Shown: piece after piece, positions 9,626 to 35,600 of the stretch | How the letters are laid out: the number at the start of each line of letters is the position of its first letter | Numbering within the stretch: the first letter of the stretch is position 1 | Assembly: GCA_963576475.1 (NCBI GenBank) | Contig: OY754970.1 | Span: forward strand, 42,455,147-42,519,146 | DNA from: Molanna angustata | Lineage: Eukaryota; Arthropoda; Insecta; Trichoptera; Molannidae | Reading direction: 5' to 3' | DNA: 64,000 nt | Notes under the pieces: model-generated | The model's input: only the letters and a program-made list of their open reading frames with translations | What the model was told of the DNA's origin: nothing | Databases searched by the model: none | Made by a program: the position numbers and the translations under genes

Positions 9626-10135
9626 TCAATCAATCAATCATACTATGTTACTATTATCAATGTCGCAATACCAATATTAAATAATGAGAGATTTGATTGT
9701 GTATCTAAAATTTGAAAAACCAGATGAAGTATCCAACTTATATCTCCCATTCAGCTCATTATACCATTTTACACCTTGGTAAGTGTAGTGTAGTTGTCCT
9801 TAATAAAGGTAGTTTTATATCACCCATCCTTCTTGGACGACGGCTAATGTTGGTGTTTGGATACAATTTGGACACTAAATAATCCTTGAAAATCTGACAA
9901 ATTGAGGCTCTTCTATAAAATGCGAATAAATTAGGGACAGAGAATTCTTGGAATAATTGATTAGTCGGATAGTATAACGATTTTTTAAGAATGATTTTTA
10001 TAATCGAGTTATGAATTGTCTGGAGAGGCTTCAAATTAGTTTTAAATGTCCCCATCCTATTATTCCATATTGTAGTAAAGACTGGGCAAACGCATAATAA
10101 ATTTGTTTTAATTGGTACGATTTGTCGCAATTTTA
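9626..10135 (-). pseudogene. 5'-truncated L2/CR1-like LINE, RT C-terminal part
   Basis: The minus strand (10130-9759) encodes the region after the RT active site: CPVFTTIWNNRMGTFKTNLK, then LQTIHNSIIKIILK and FYRRASICQIFK. The same organisation occurs in the LINE in the selenoprotein-M intron (the LQKSVLKIIYKVP segment). The 3' side ends in an ATCA/TGAT tandem (about 9626-9645), a microsatellite tail typical of these clades. No catalytic RT motif remains. Confidence 0.65.
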
Positions 10136-10431
10136 TGTACCTATACGTAAAACAATTTCCTTATTCTATCGACCAATCAATGTTTTCAAATCTTGGTGTT
10201 ACCATTTATTTTTTATTTTACACTTTACTTATTAAAATATATGAGTGAAACAGGATGTAATTTCATGATTATAATTATTTATGTATAAAAAATAACAAAT
10301 TTATAAGATCGACATGTAGTAAAATTCCTTTACAGATACAAATGTCGAATAATTTGATAAATAGAAAAATAAACATAAATAATTATTATTTAGAGATAGT
10401 TGCAGAGTACCAGTACCACCATATATAATAT
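10136..10431 (-). other. DDX41 3' flank
   Basis: This AT-rich sequence lies between the DDX41 stop and a LINE fragment. TTTATT on the plus strand near 10205 would be a minus-strand AATAAA. The true polyadenylation site cannot be fixed. Confidence 0.35.
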
Positions 10432-24683
<14,252 letters not shown>

Positions 24684-24884
24684 GTTGGCAAATATAATAT
24701 TAATTCATTAATGACAATATAAATTGACTCTTATTGGTTATGTTTATGCTTCAACGATTGATATTGATTGCTATACATATTACAAATAATACAAATGTCA
24801 TTTTGACATGTCAAAGTATCGTTTTTCTATGGACATGTCAATACGGGGTTGCGTTGGAAAAAAGTATGTAGGTTTGGCAAACCA

Positions 24885-25010
24885 TCTCAAATTCAAACTC
24901 CAAATGTGTGGAATTGTGGCCAAACATCTTGAACTTGCAGCTGAGAAGGGAGGCGATTTGTACGTAAACCATGAAATCGCGTGGGGTCAAATTGTTATAA
25001 AAATGTGAAA
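24885..25010 (+). repeat. Dispersed repeat family C, copy 1
   Basis: The segment GGCCAAACATCTTGAACTTG followed by AGAAGGGAGGCGATTTGTACG matches 29736-29800. It matches 42865-42975 more weakly (inverted). It is a dispersed short interspersed repeat of unknown origin. It can be translated by chance but has no recognisable protein. Confidence 0.5.
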
Positions 25011-25099
25011 AGGGCACCACGTTGGAATGCCAAATTGTTTAAAAAAACGTCGACAGTAATTAATGACCAAAAATGTTATAAAAAATGTCAATAATTAAC

Positions 25100-26960
25100 G
25101 TCGAAATTGTTTACCTTAAAACATACCGCTTTGAAGGCCTCACGGTAGATAAAACTAAATTGTTAAAATGATATATAGACGCTCCGAATAATAAATAATT
25201 GCTGAAAAGTAAACTATAAAGATTAAACGCTGTCTATGAAAAGAATATTCTTATAAAAAATAATCTGATGTCATGTGTCTTAAAAGATATTATAACTCAT
25301 GATGTCATGTGTCTTAATACATAAAAATACAAGCATGGTAAAAAAATAATATATAACTGGAAAGATCTTACCAAAGTGCTTTCCAACCAAGACTGCAATG
25401 AAGCACTTATTTATTTTTTATAAATTAAAATCTATCTTAAAATCATCCCCGTTGTTAATGGCATCTGAAAGAAATGTTATTTTTAATACTTAATTTCACC
25501 CCCGGAGATAGGTAGAGGTCTGGAAAGAACTTAATCACTACTTTATACAGTTGAAAATTCAAAGGCCGTCCGACAGCCCAGCCAATCAACTTTTTATTAT
25601 ACAACCCCGTTCGCGGATAATGAATTCGGTTCGACTAGCGTTAGTGACACTCCTTCGCTTCACGCTGTCCGGAGACTCAGAGGGCAAGGCCGCTGACCAG
25701 CTCCGAACAGCACTCAGCGCAGACGTGTGCAGTTAAGGTGGAGGTAGGGACGACGTGAAGCGTCGTCTCAAGGTGTCACTACCTCGAATAAACTGTTAAT
25801 ACTAACTGGATCAAGGTAAGAGAATATTAAAAGCCAATCACCGTGAGGACGTGGTCTCCCAGCTTGGACCCCTGTCGATGGTGGTGGATCGACAGCCCAC
25901 CTGTCGTAGTCTGCGTTGACACTACGGGTCGGTGGACGTCCTCAGCCACTGGGAAGGTCCATGTTCAGCCCAACGTATGCAAAGAAGAAAACTTATAGTT
26001 GGCTTAGAGCCGATGGGAACACCTAGGTGGCACAACCCGACCGAGGGAATCCGTCGGACGAAACCCTGGCAGGCGACTCGCCGAAACGCGCAAAGGCCTC
26101 TACGGTTCAGCCAAGGTAACAGTCTCAGGATTAAACCCAGCCAGCTGCACCAGGCTTGGCTCAAGTTAGAGTTTTCTTTTCGTAGGGTAGAAAAAAAAAA
26201 CAATAAAAATTACTGCCGGCCCTGGGGCACCGGACTTGAGACGAGAAGTTATCTATTAAAAACGACTGCTGGCGGCACGGCCAGACTTTGAAAATTTTTC
26301 CCTTTTAGAAAAAAATAAAATTGATGCTAAAAAGAATCGTTCCTCTTTTTAAAAATCGAATCTTCCCACACGCGGCAAAACTCAGCGCGCCTTTTTTTTT
26401 CGTTTCTTATCTCCGCTAACAAAACAAAATGTTGCCATGTCATAAAAAAATTATCCCAAGTAACAAAAAAAATAAAATCATTATTTCCCCAAAATTTAAT
26501 GCTGGTTCCCGCGGTATTTTGGGTAGGTACCCGAAAATACCCGCACGTCATATAGGGGCGTCGAATTTCTCTCGCTCACGTCACTTGTGACCGGCCGGTA
26601 TCATTAGACTACGTATCCGTGACTGAACTCTCGGACGTTACTCGCTGACAACTACCGACAACTGTCTGTACACAGCAGGGCGACCCTGCGCCAACGGAAT
26701 GGGGAAAAGGAGGGGAGGGGAGGGGGGGTGGTTAAACCAAACTAATCTGCATCGCCGGGTGAAAACCAAGATTCCAGGAATCTGTTTAATGCTTTTTAAA
26801 CTGATGTGGAATTAATCGCAAAAATATATTAGTCCAAAGTATAATAATGAAATTTGGGTTTATTTGATATCATAATGCATGGCAATATATCGATCACAAT
26901 ACTTATAGAAATATTAGGCCTTCAAAGCAGTAGTTTTTAACGTATGATGAGACCTCTCGT
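25100..26960. repeat. Region bounded by a short inverted repeat
   Basis: GCTTTGAAGGCCT near 25130 recurs inverted as AGGCCTTCAAAGC near 26920, with looser similarity in the flanks. A segment with GAAAGATCTTACCA near 25365 resembles 44030 (GAAAGATCTTACCA). This suggests a degenerate transposable element, but ends and type are unresolved. Confidence 0.35.
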
Positions 26961-28780
26961 CTACCACGAGGAAACATCAAGCCAAGGTGTGGGGAAGAAA
27001 AGGAGACAAATGATGGTGACACTATGAAATTGTAGTAGTACGGCGCATTTATTCAAAATATCAGTTTAGTTGGTCCATGGCAGTTAAATAATAAAAAAAA
27101 AAAACAAACACAACAACAACAGAGTACAAATAACAAAACAAAACGATAACAATCCAACTCTCAAACACCACCGAGCACGAAGAGACGCCGACCAGAAGGT
27201 GCAGCCCCAGGGTACAGCGACATCCTTTCTCCAGGCATGTCACTGTCTTCCACGTGGTGGCTGAAGTTCCGGCGGGGCCCAGCCTCTGCGTCAGGCTGGC
27301 AGGTCCTTGTCGTACTCGGCGTGGTTTCTTCTTCTCCTCCTGATCTCCTCCTCCAGACCGTCACCCATGGCAGGCTCTGTGCCCCACGGCACACTATGAC
27401 GGCGCATCTCGACAGAGGTGGCACACCAGCTGGGGCCTCACCGGAGGCGAACCGACGCCCCAGACGACACGTATTGCCCCTCGTGGTCCAAACTGCGAGC
27501 CGCCGCGTTCCCTACGCGGTGGCCCCACACTGCGCTCTGCCTCCAACCTCCTGTCCTGTTGATGCCCTCATCTTGGTTCTGGGGCACCATCAGCGTCCAT
27601 GCGCATGACGTGTCCTGTCACGCAGACCTCCTGCGTCGTCGAAAATATGGCCGCCATCGGGACGCGCGTGTCGACCGATGACGGCGTCGTACTAAACCGT
27701 CCGTCTTCCACCAGAGTTGGATGCCAAAGAGAGCGCGTGCCATATCGCGTGCTATTGATACCGGCCCGCCTCGGCCCCATGTCCGCGAGAGAGATCCACC
27801 GTCCTATTCGAGTAGGTTGTGGCTAAATTTCTCCGCGGAACCTACCCCGACCGTCAGCGGGATTCTGGGGAAAATTAATTTTATTTTTTTATTATATGGC
27901 AATTTTTTTTGCACAATGATTTTGAACTTTTTTTTTCAAAAAAAAACGAAGAGAGTCTGACAGCTACCGACAGCTGATCAACTGACTTTTTAATAAAAGA
28001 CTGCCGGACACTCTCCGGCACAAAAAAAACCAACTTGATAACTGAAAGAACCCTTGGGATTCCGCCAGAGAATCCCAACAGGCCCTGACACAACAGAGGT
28101 GCAACTGCCCCAAAATTGAACACTTAAGGTACCTCCGCCACGCGGTAAATTTTTTGTAAATCTTTTGGCAGCACTTTGTAACTGTAGAGGCCTCTTCAGA
28201 CTGCAGCCGAAGGATAGAAGCAGCTTCTCAGGCCGTAGTGCGCCTCGTTACTTGCAATTTTTTATTTTTACACCTGACTTTATCTTATTACTGACTCGAG
28301 GCGCCAACGACCTGGGAAGTGTCTGCCCTAGCGCAAGCCAGGGCCCCTCTTTTGTAACCGTGTGGAAGGGAGGATTACCATAGCCTGTCGCGCCCTTGAC
28401 CCAGAATTTCTCGTATGCAATCGCTTTTCTGTTCTCTTTTTTTCTTTTGTTCTGGATCGAGGACCTATACCTGAGGACGTCACCCACCTGTAGCTTCCTG
28501 CTGGTCTACGACGGGGTGATCTGCTGAGCGTCTCCCTCAGCAGACGGTCGAAGAGGAAAGGACCGCGTTCTTGGGGTGAGTGCCTTCAATTCTCTCTCGA
28601 TCCAAGACCGAAGCTGGTCACACTTTACATAACTAGGACGCCCTGCGTCCAGAGGACTGGCGGCCCTCTCTGCGACCGCAGAGAGAGAGCTGGTGTCACT
28701 ATAAGCTTCCTTGTCGTTCTCTCACGCCGTCAGAGGCGCTAGTAGTCTTCCGCCAAAATGTTGCCGCGGAAAAAATTAAA
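25560..28780. other. GC-rich island without assignable gene
   Basis: This stretch is clearly richer in G+C than its surroundings, especially 25620-26290 and 27160-27840. All six frames are open over short distances, as expected from composition, and none shows a motif I recognise. It may be a degraded LTR-type or viral-derived element, or a horizontally acquired piece. The sequence alone does not decide. Confidence 0.4.
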
Positions 28781-28847
28781 AATTATTGTTTTTCGACAAC
28801 ACTGTTTTTCGGCTATAACACGTACCTAAACAATTTTGGCAAAAAAT

Positions 28848-29161
28848 ATTATAATATACTAGATTTAATACTCCGTGCAAAAAGAGAGTCATAAAATATC
28901 GCGCGTTTGACGTTTTGGTTGGCAACATATTTCAGTTTTCCTTGCATTCCAACACATCCTAGATAGCTGTTCTCTAAGTTTTAATAAAAAATGTGTTTTT
29001 TTCGACAAATAAATTCGAAAACAATTCACATTAGTCGTTATTCTCTGTAAAAAAACGTTGTGGTCTGCCAACCAAAACGTCTAAAATCCCCTGGAAAAAT
29101 GCCTCATTTCGATTCATACAAAAATTGCTATGGCTAATTACGACATCTAGTATATTATAAT
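28848..29161. mobile_element. MITE with 17-bp perfect terminal inverted repeats
   Basis: ATTATAATATACTAGAT (28848-28864) is perfectly inverted at 29145-29161. A second inverted pair lies inside: GACGTTTTGGTTGGCA near 28909 and its reverse complement near 29070. The 314-bp unit has no coding capacity. TA-rich ends would fit a Tc1/mariner-type non-autonomous element. Confidence 0.75.
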
Positions 29162-29563
29162 AAAAATCTGTGGTTATTCCAACATTGTGATTTCTGACAG
29201 TTGTCAAATCGAGTTCGAGTTCTATGGTTAAATCGTGATTACGACCGCGGCAAATCAAGCCAATCACGGTGAATTTCAGCCGGCGAATAGGGCCGATACT
29301 GCCCGATTTGTTATCTATCCAAATATTTATTTTACTTGTTTGTCACGCTTTGCGCAAGTTCAATTTTTTCAAGTGTATTTTTCTGCGAATCACGCAGACT
29401 CCAAGATAAGCTTTGTGATTTTATGACGTTACATTATATTTTCCATGGCACTATAAACATAGAACACATTGCTTCTTATCAATACTTCTTAAATTTGTAT
29501 CTTGAATTTACGGTTATTATCTAAGTATATTAATTTAAGTATATTTTTGATTCAAGCTTTAAA

Positions 29564-29650
29564 ATGTACAGATTATTTGTATTGAGTTGTTTTCTACTTG
29601 CTGTTCAAGCAAATGATTATGACAGAACAATAACTTCGGCAAGGGTGGAG
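29564..29650 (+). CDS. SELENOM: SELENOM-like exon 1 (signal peptide)
   Basis: It runs from the ATG at 29564 to GTGGAG|GTAAAG in phase 0. It holds the signal peptide and the TSARVE block that immediately precedes the redox motif. Confidence 0.85.
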
Positions 29651-32600
29651 GTAAAGTAAATGATCAAATTTACAGTAATTTTATTATTAGCATTTAATTT
29701 TACAAAAATATAGACATTTTAAATAGCCAAACATAGACATAGCCAAACCTCTTGAAATTTTCGCCGAGAAGGGGCCGATTTGCACGCAAACTAACGAAGC
29801 AAAAAGACACAAATTTGCGCTCTGCCAAACCGGAAGCTCGTTCAAGATGTTTGGCAAAAATTATACATCTACACCAATATTTCTATGTGATAATAGCTTC
29901 GAAAATAGTAATCAAACAATCACCAATGTTATTATTTCAATAACATAATTCTTTTTTAATAAAATTAAATGAATGATTTTATCCATTTATATAGTTGTGC
30001 TATGGTATTTTTTTTTTACTAAATCTTCTGTTCGCTTTGGGTTATAATTCTCTTATAGTCACAATTTTTTTTCCCTAATTTTGCATATTACAGGTGTCCA
30101 TTGTTAGGAACCACTTCTGCATGCAGGGTCGGATAAATCAAAGAACAATCAGGAGCAAAAAGTCAGGCAGTCACTTCAAATTCTAAAATGTTAATTTTAT
30201 AAATCAAAAATTCCGCAGGTATGGCCCTCGGTTCTCTTTGCGTACCCCCAAAAGAGGCTCCCGCTGAGTGCTAATATCTTCCTATAATTAATGTGTTATT
30301 CGTAAACATATACCATATACCTCCATTCTTGTCTAGTCTCAACTGTATACTAAAATCATTAACAAACATCGCAGACCTTATAATGATGGGTGACTTTAAT
30401 ATAAATATTTTAAATAATAACCCCCATCCACAACTCTTAGAATATGAAACTCTCCTTACACACTATGGTCTCCAAATTGCAATAAATGAACCTACTCGTG
30501 TAACTTCAGACTCCAAATCTTGTATTGATCACGTAATGATAAAAACAAAAAAAACATATACAACTATTATATACGAAACGACTATCACCGACCACTACAC
30601 AATATTTCTTAATCTATCCCTTAACATTACTAAAACAAATACCGACTTCCCTATTGAAATACAAAAAATTGACTACGACAAACTTAAAAACTCTCTTCAA
30701 AAACAAAATTGGAATAATATTACCTCAATTGAAACTGTCGACTTAGCATGGAACGAATTTCAAGAATACCTTTCAAAAGAAATCGAAAAACACAGCATTT
30801 ACATAAAAAAAGACTTTGTACATAAAAATAAACCACTTAAAGCATGGATCACACCAGGAATCATAAGAAGCATCCATAAAAGAAACAAATTACATAAAAC
30901 AATAACCAGAAACCCATATGATATGATACTACTTAGCCTCTATAAAACAGAAATACAGAAATATGTGCTCTGTTATAATAAGAAAAGCCAAACAAATTTA
31001 TTACTCTGCGAAAGTAGCTGAAAGCAAAAACAATCCGAAAAAAATCTGGAATATAATAAATGAAATTGCAGGAAATTCTCCTTCTAAACTCAGCGCTGTT
31101 AAAGAACTAAAAATCAATAATATTAATACAACTTTCGCTGATAAACCAGATGAAATAGTAAACTCTCTCAATTCATTTTTCTCTAAAATTGGATATGATT
31201 TAGCCAAGAATATTGTTCCGCCCAACCATAACTTAACAATGCCACAGGTAATTCGACAAACAAATACTAAATTTACTCTTGAATGTGTATCAAAGGAAGA
31301 AATAGACAAATCAATCAGTAAATTAAAAACTAACTCTGCCACAGGAATAGACAAAATATCTTTTTTAACAGATTTTTAATTATCTCAATAGAGACGAAGT
31401 TGGAATATTTATTGTAGGAGAACCGGGAAATCAAGGCACCTACAGGGCTTACGACCTGTCATCGGCTGGTTTACGTGATCACTTTATGCGCTTGCGCAAC
31501 GTTCACCGATTATGCCTTTTTTAATGAGATCCCTATCAATTCAATTTTGAAAGTTCTATATATTGTAATACTGAAATTCTTTTCGCTTGAAAATAAGGAA
31601 TTTTTACTACAGCCATCTATGGGTGAAATTATGAACAACAATCTTATTATTTTTTTATTTATTTTGTTGTAACGCCATCTATTGAGAGAATTGGTTTTTT
31701 TTTTTTGTAAATATTTTGTAATTTTTCTGGCGCAATTCAGGGGTGACTTCTATGCGAAAAATGCATTGTCACCTCAGATATAAGAATTGTAGCTTTCATT
31801 ATTTACAAAAAAAAAAAAAACCAATTCTCTCAATAGATGGCGTTACAACAAAATAAATAAAAAAATAATAAGATTGTTGTTCATAATTTCACCCATAGAT
31901 GGCTGTAGTAAAAATTCCTTATTTTCAAGCGAAAAGAATTTCAGTATTACAATATATAGAACTTTCAAAATTGAATTGATAGGGATCTCATTAAAAAAGG
32001 CATAATTGGTGAACGTTGCGCAAGCGCATAAAGTGATCACGTAAACCAGCCGATGACAGGTCGTAAGCCCTGTAGGTGCCTTGATTTCCCGGTTCTCCTA
32101 CAATAAATATTCCAACTTCGTCTCTATTGAGATAATTAAAAATCTGTTAAAAAATATCTTTGACTCCCGACAGGGAAAAAAATCCAATGTTTGCGCATAT
32201 GCAATAATAAAAATATTCGAGACAAAATATCCTCAAAAACTATTGTTGCACTAAAAAACGAACTGATAACCCCACTTACATACTTAATTAACTTATGTAT
32301 TATCGAAGGCACTTTTCCCAAATCAATGAAACAAGCTCAAATAGTACCAATTTTTAAAGATGGGAATAGGGATGATATAAATAATTACAGACCTATCAGT
32401 ACATATATTAAACTCCCTCTCTAAATTAATCGAAAGAATAATAAAAAAACAACTCATAATCTATCTTGAATTAAATTCCCTTCTGTCTGAAAATCAATAC
32501 GGTTTTCGAGAGAAAAAATCGACCTCCGATGCAATTTCTGAGGTAACAAAATACATAGTGCAGAATGTGGACAAGGGGAATAAAACTTTAGGACTATTCC

Positions 32601-35600
32601 TTGATATAAAAAAAGCCTTTGATACTATTTCCCATGATAAACTATTTCATAAAATGGAACAAATTGGAATAACGGGTAAAGAATTGAAAATTCTTAAAAG
32701 CTATATGACAGACCGAACACAACAAGTTAAAATACAAAATAAACTTAGTCAACTATCTAAAATCAGCTACGGAGTACCCCAAGGAAGCATTTTGGGGCCG
32801 GTACTGTTTCTATTATATATAAATGAACTGTGCAATATCCAAATACCCGGAACCATAATTAGTTTTGCAGATGACACCATTCTTCTATTCAGTGACAGAT
32901 CATGGCACCACACATACAAAAAAGCAGAAAATGGGATGGCGCTGGTCCAAAAGTGGTTAAATAATAACACGCTTACGTTGAACTATGATAAAACAGTCTT
33001 CATCACCTTCACAAAAACCATCCAAGGACAACCAAGTGAAAATACACCACTTAAAATACACAATTGTAGTACCCTTACCGCGGATTGTTCTTGTATCTCA
33101 ATTAAAAAAAAACAATTCACAAAATACCTAGGTGTACAAATTGACCAATGCTTAAAATGGAACCATCACATCTCACTCATTGCTTCCAAACTTAAAAAAA
33201 TTAATTTCATATTCCGTACTGTAAGGAACTTCCTACCTTTACCCGTCATTAAAATAATGTATTTCTCTTTGTTTCAATCCATATTAGAATATGCAATTAT
33301 ATCATGGGGAGGCGCTTACCATGTTACAATAGACCCTTTGATAAAACTACAAAAATCCGTTTTAAAGATAATCTACAAGGTACCAATCCGCACTCCATCC
33401 GACGCATTATTTAATGACTTTAATATACTAAACATATCACAATTATATGCAAAGAACGCTTGTACATACATATATAAAAACATAGACAAACTTGACTCTA
33501 CGCAAACATCTAGACCAACTAGACAGACCGAACAGGCTAAACTCCTAATACCTAGACTCAAGACAACTTTTGGACAAAGAAATTTCCTGTATTTTGGAGT
33601 CAAATTATACAACGAACTTCCTTTAACACTTAGACAAAACAGTAACCTGAAAATATTTAAGCGAGACATTAAAATTTGGATTAAAAAGAAGGGCAGAGAC
33701 TATATTAAAAATAAATTAATCACCTGAACTCATAAAATACTCCCATAGTTACTAACTAATAAGACATCTATACACTGTCTCAGAACAGGTTTCACCTAGT
33801 GAGGCAGTTTATGACAATAGTAAAATATCTGGTAACTATTATGTAACCTAAGTTAAATATATTATATTGTATTGAAAAAAAAAATTTCTTTGTTACTAGA
33901 TTTAAGGAAAATTGTATTTTATATAATAAATAAATAATAAATAAATCCTCACACAAAAAGAATCATTGTAATAATGTAGGTACTTGATTTTAATAATCTA
34001 CTTACCAGCCCCCCATAACTAAATTTGTCTGGACGGCTTAAGATTAAGTCCATACAAAATGGGAACAGCAAATTGTACGAATTTCCAGATACAACACCCC
34101 ATAGTAACTTTAATGATACATTATACTAAGAACTCTTATTCCTTGTTGGTGGAACTTACATAAGTCGTTTACAATATGCGGAACTAGGTGTAAAAGCTAA
34201 TAAAACGTTGCATTGAAATGCTATGATAATTTCAATAAAGTTTTTCCCTTTCGACTTTAGCGACATGCATATTTTCTTGTTATTTTATTTGATCTGATGT
34301 AATTTTACACAATTTTAAACTGGTCAACATTTAAAATTCCCAACATTTTTTGGAGGGAGGTGGTTTGAAATATATTGCTCAGGGCGCAAAAACAGGTTCA
34401 TCCGGCCCTCTGTATGTATAAATACCAAGGGTTGGTTTAGTTACAACAATGCTGTATTCAAATATTAGATTTAATGAACATTATGCAAAGTATATTATTT
34501 CTTTTGAGTTTTTATTTCCCAAAACAAATTTGTTCTAAAACATGATTTATATAAGTAATAATCAACACAGTCAAACATTATGGATTTTGCAATCTTGGTT
34601 GATCTTATTAATATTTAACTTCAATTCCCAGTGGAAGAAACAATTACTAACAATCTGTTGCACCACACTTCTCTTAGGCTGGGTTGTTTCAACAAAAGTA
34701 TCAGTAAAAGTATAGTTAAAATACTTTGATTTCATAAAATTGTGCCATTTGAAGTTATTAGATTTCAATGAAACAACCAAAAGTATTGCACAATTTTATG
34801 TAATCAAAGTATTTTAAGTATACTTTTACTGATACTTTTGTTCGAGAAACACAGCCTAAGTACGTTGAAAACATAACTTAGTTACAATAAACTCTTCAAT
34901 TCCACACGGTACTATATCTGAAAAAAATATTAAACCAAAATACAATTTCTCAATAGATGGCTTTACAAAAAGGTTTCTTCGATACTTCATAGATGTCAAT
35001 AATAATAATGCATTTTTTCAAATGAATTGTTACACATTATTCAAATATATAGAACTTTCAAAAATTACATTGATAAGGGAACTCCAAAAGAAGGCATAAT
35101 TTGATGAACGCTGCGCAAGCGCATAGTGATCACGTAACCAACCGATGACAGGTCGTAAGCCCTGTAGGTGCCTTGAGTTCCTGGTTCTTCTATAATATCC
35201 CAACTTCGTCTTTATTGAGATATTAAAAGTTTGTCAATAATAATATCAAAATACAAGAAAAAATATTCAATATATCCAAAAATATAAATGAAATAGATGT
35301 GTACTGAACAAAAGTTGCATAAATGATATCTATAATTAAAAGTAAACGTCTTTTTGATTCTACATGTATTTTATTATGTGCGATAGGTATATTTCGCCTT
35401 GTTAGGGCATTTACTAGCTTATGTAGAGTCATAAAGTGGTTTACTTTTAATTGTAGACATCATTTATAATGGAATTGTACAAAATAAAATGTTTGTCGAT
35501 CATTAAAACTTGCATACATTCTGATGCAAGAGGCCAGTTATGATATTTTCTCTATACTATGGCTGTCAGATTATAAAATATAATTTGTAATAATTGATAC

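Larger units (their letters stand above)
30293..33945 (+). mobile_element. L2/CR1-like LINE in the SELENOM intron, broken
   Basis: The 5' part encodes an endonuclease end (MMGDFNINILNNN, CIDHVMIKT, ITDHYTIF). The RT is at 32191-33727, with NYRPIS, FLDIKKAFDTI, YGVPQGSILGPVLFLLYINE and SFADDTILLFS. No RNase H is present and the 3' end carries ATAA repeats (about 33925-33945), both typical of the L2/CR1 group. Breaks are frameshifts near 30975 and 32400 and the 871-bp insertion at 31361-32231. No 5' UTR or ORF1 is seen, so it is probably 5'-truncated. Confidence 0.75.

Noticed and set aside
24808..25008. Small gene divergent from DDX41
   Set aside because: The 66-codon frame overlaps dispersed repeat C, which also occurs at 29.75 and 42.9 kb, and has no recognisable protein features.
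27160..27840. Protein-coding gene in the GC-rich island
   Set aside because: Several overlapping frames are open on both strands, as expected from base composition, and none shows conserved motifs.
31475..32040. Two mirror-image 65-codon reading frames encoding nearly the same peptide
   Set aside because: They lie in the inverted arms of a fold-back element and start at non-ATG or late codons. The peptide has no recognisable motif.
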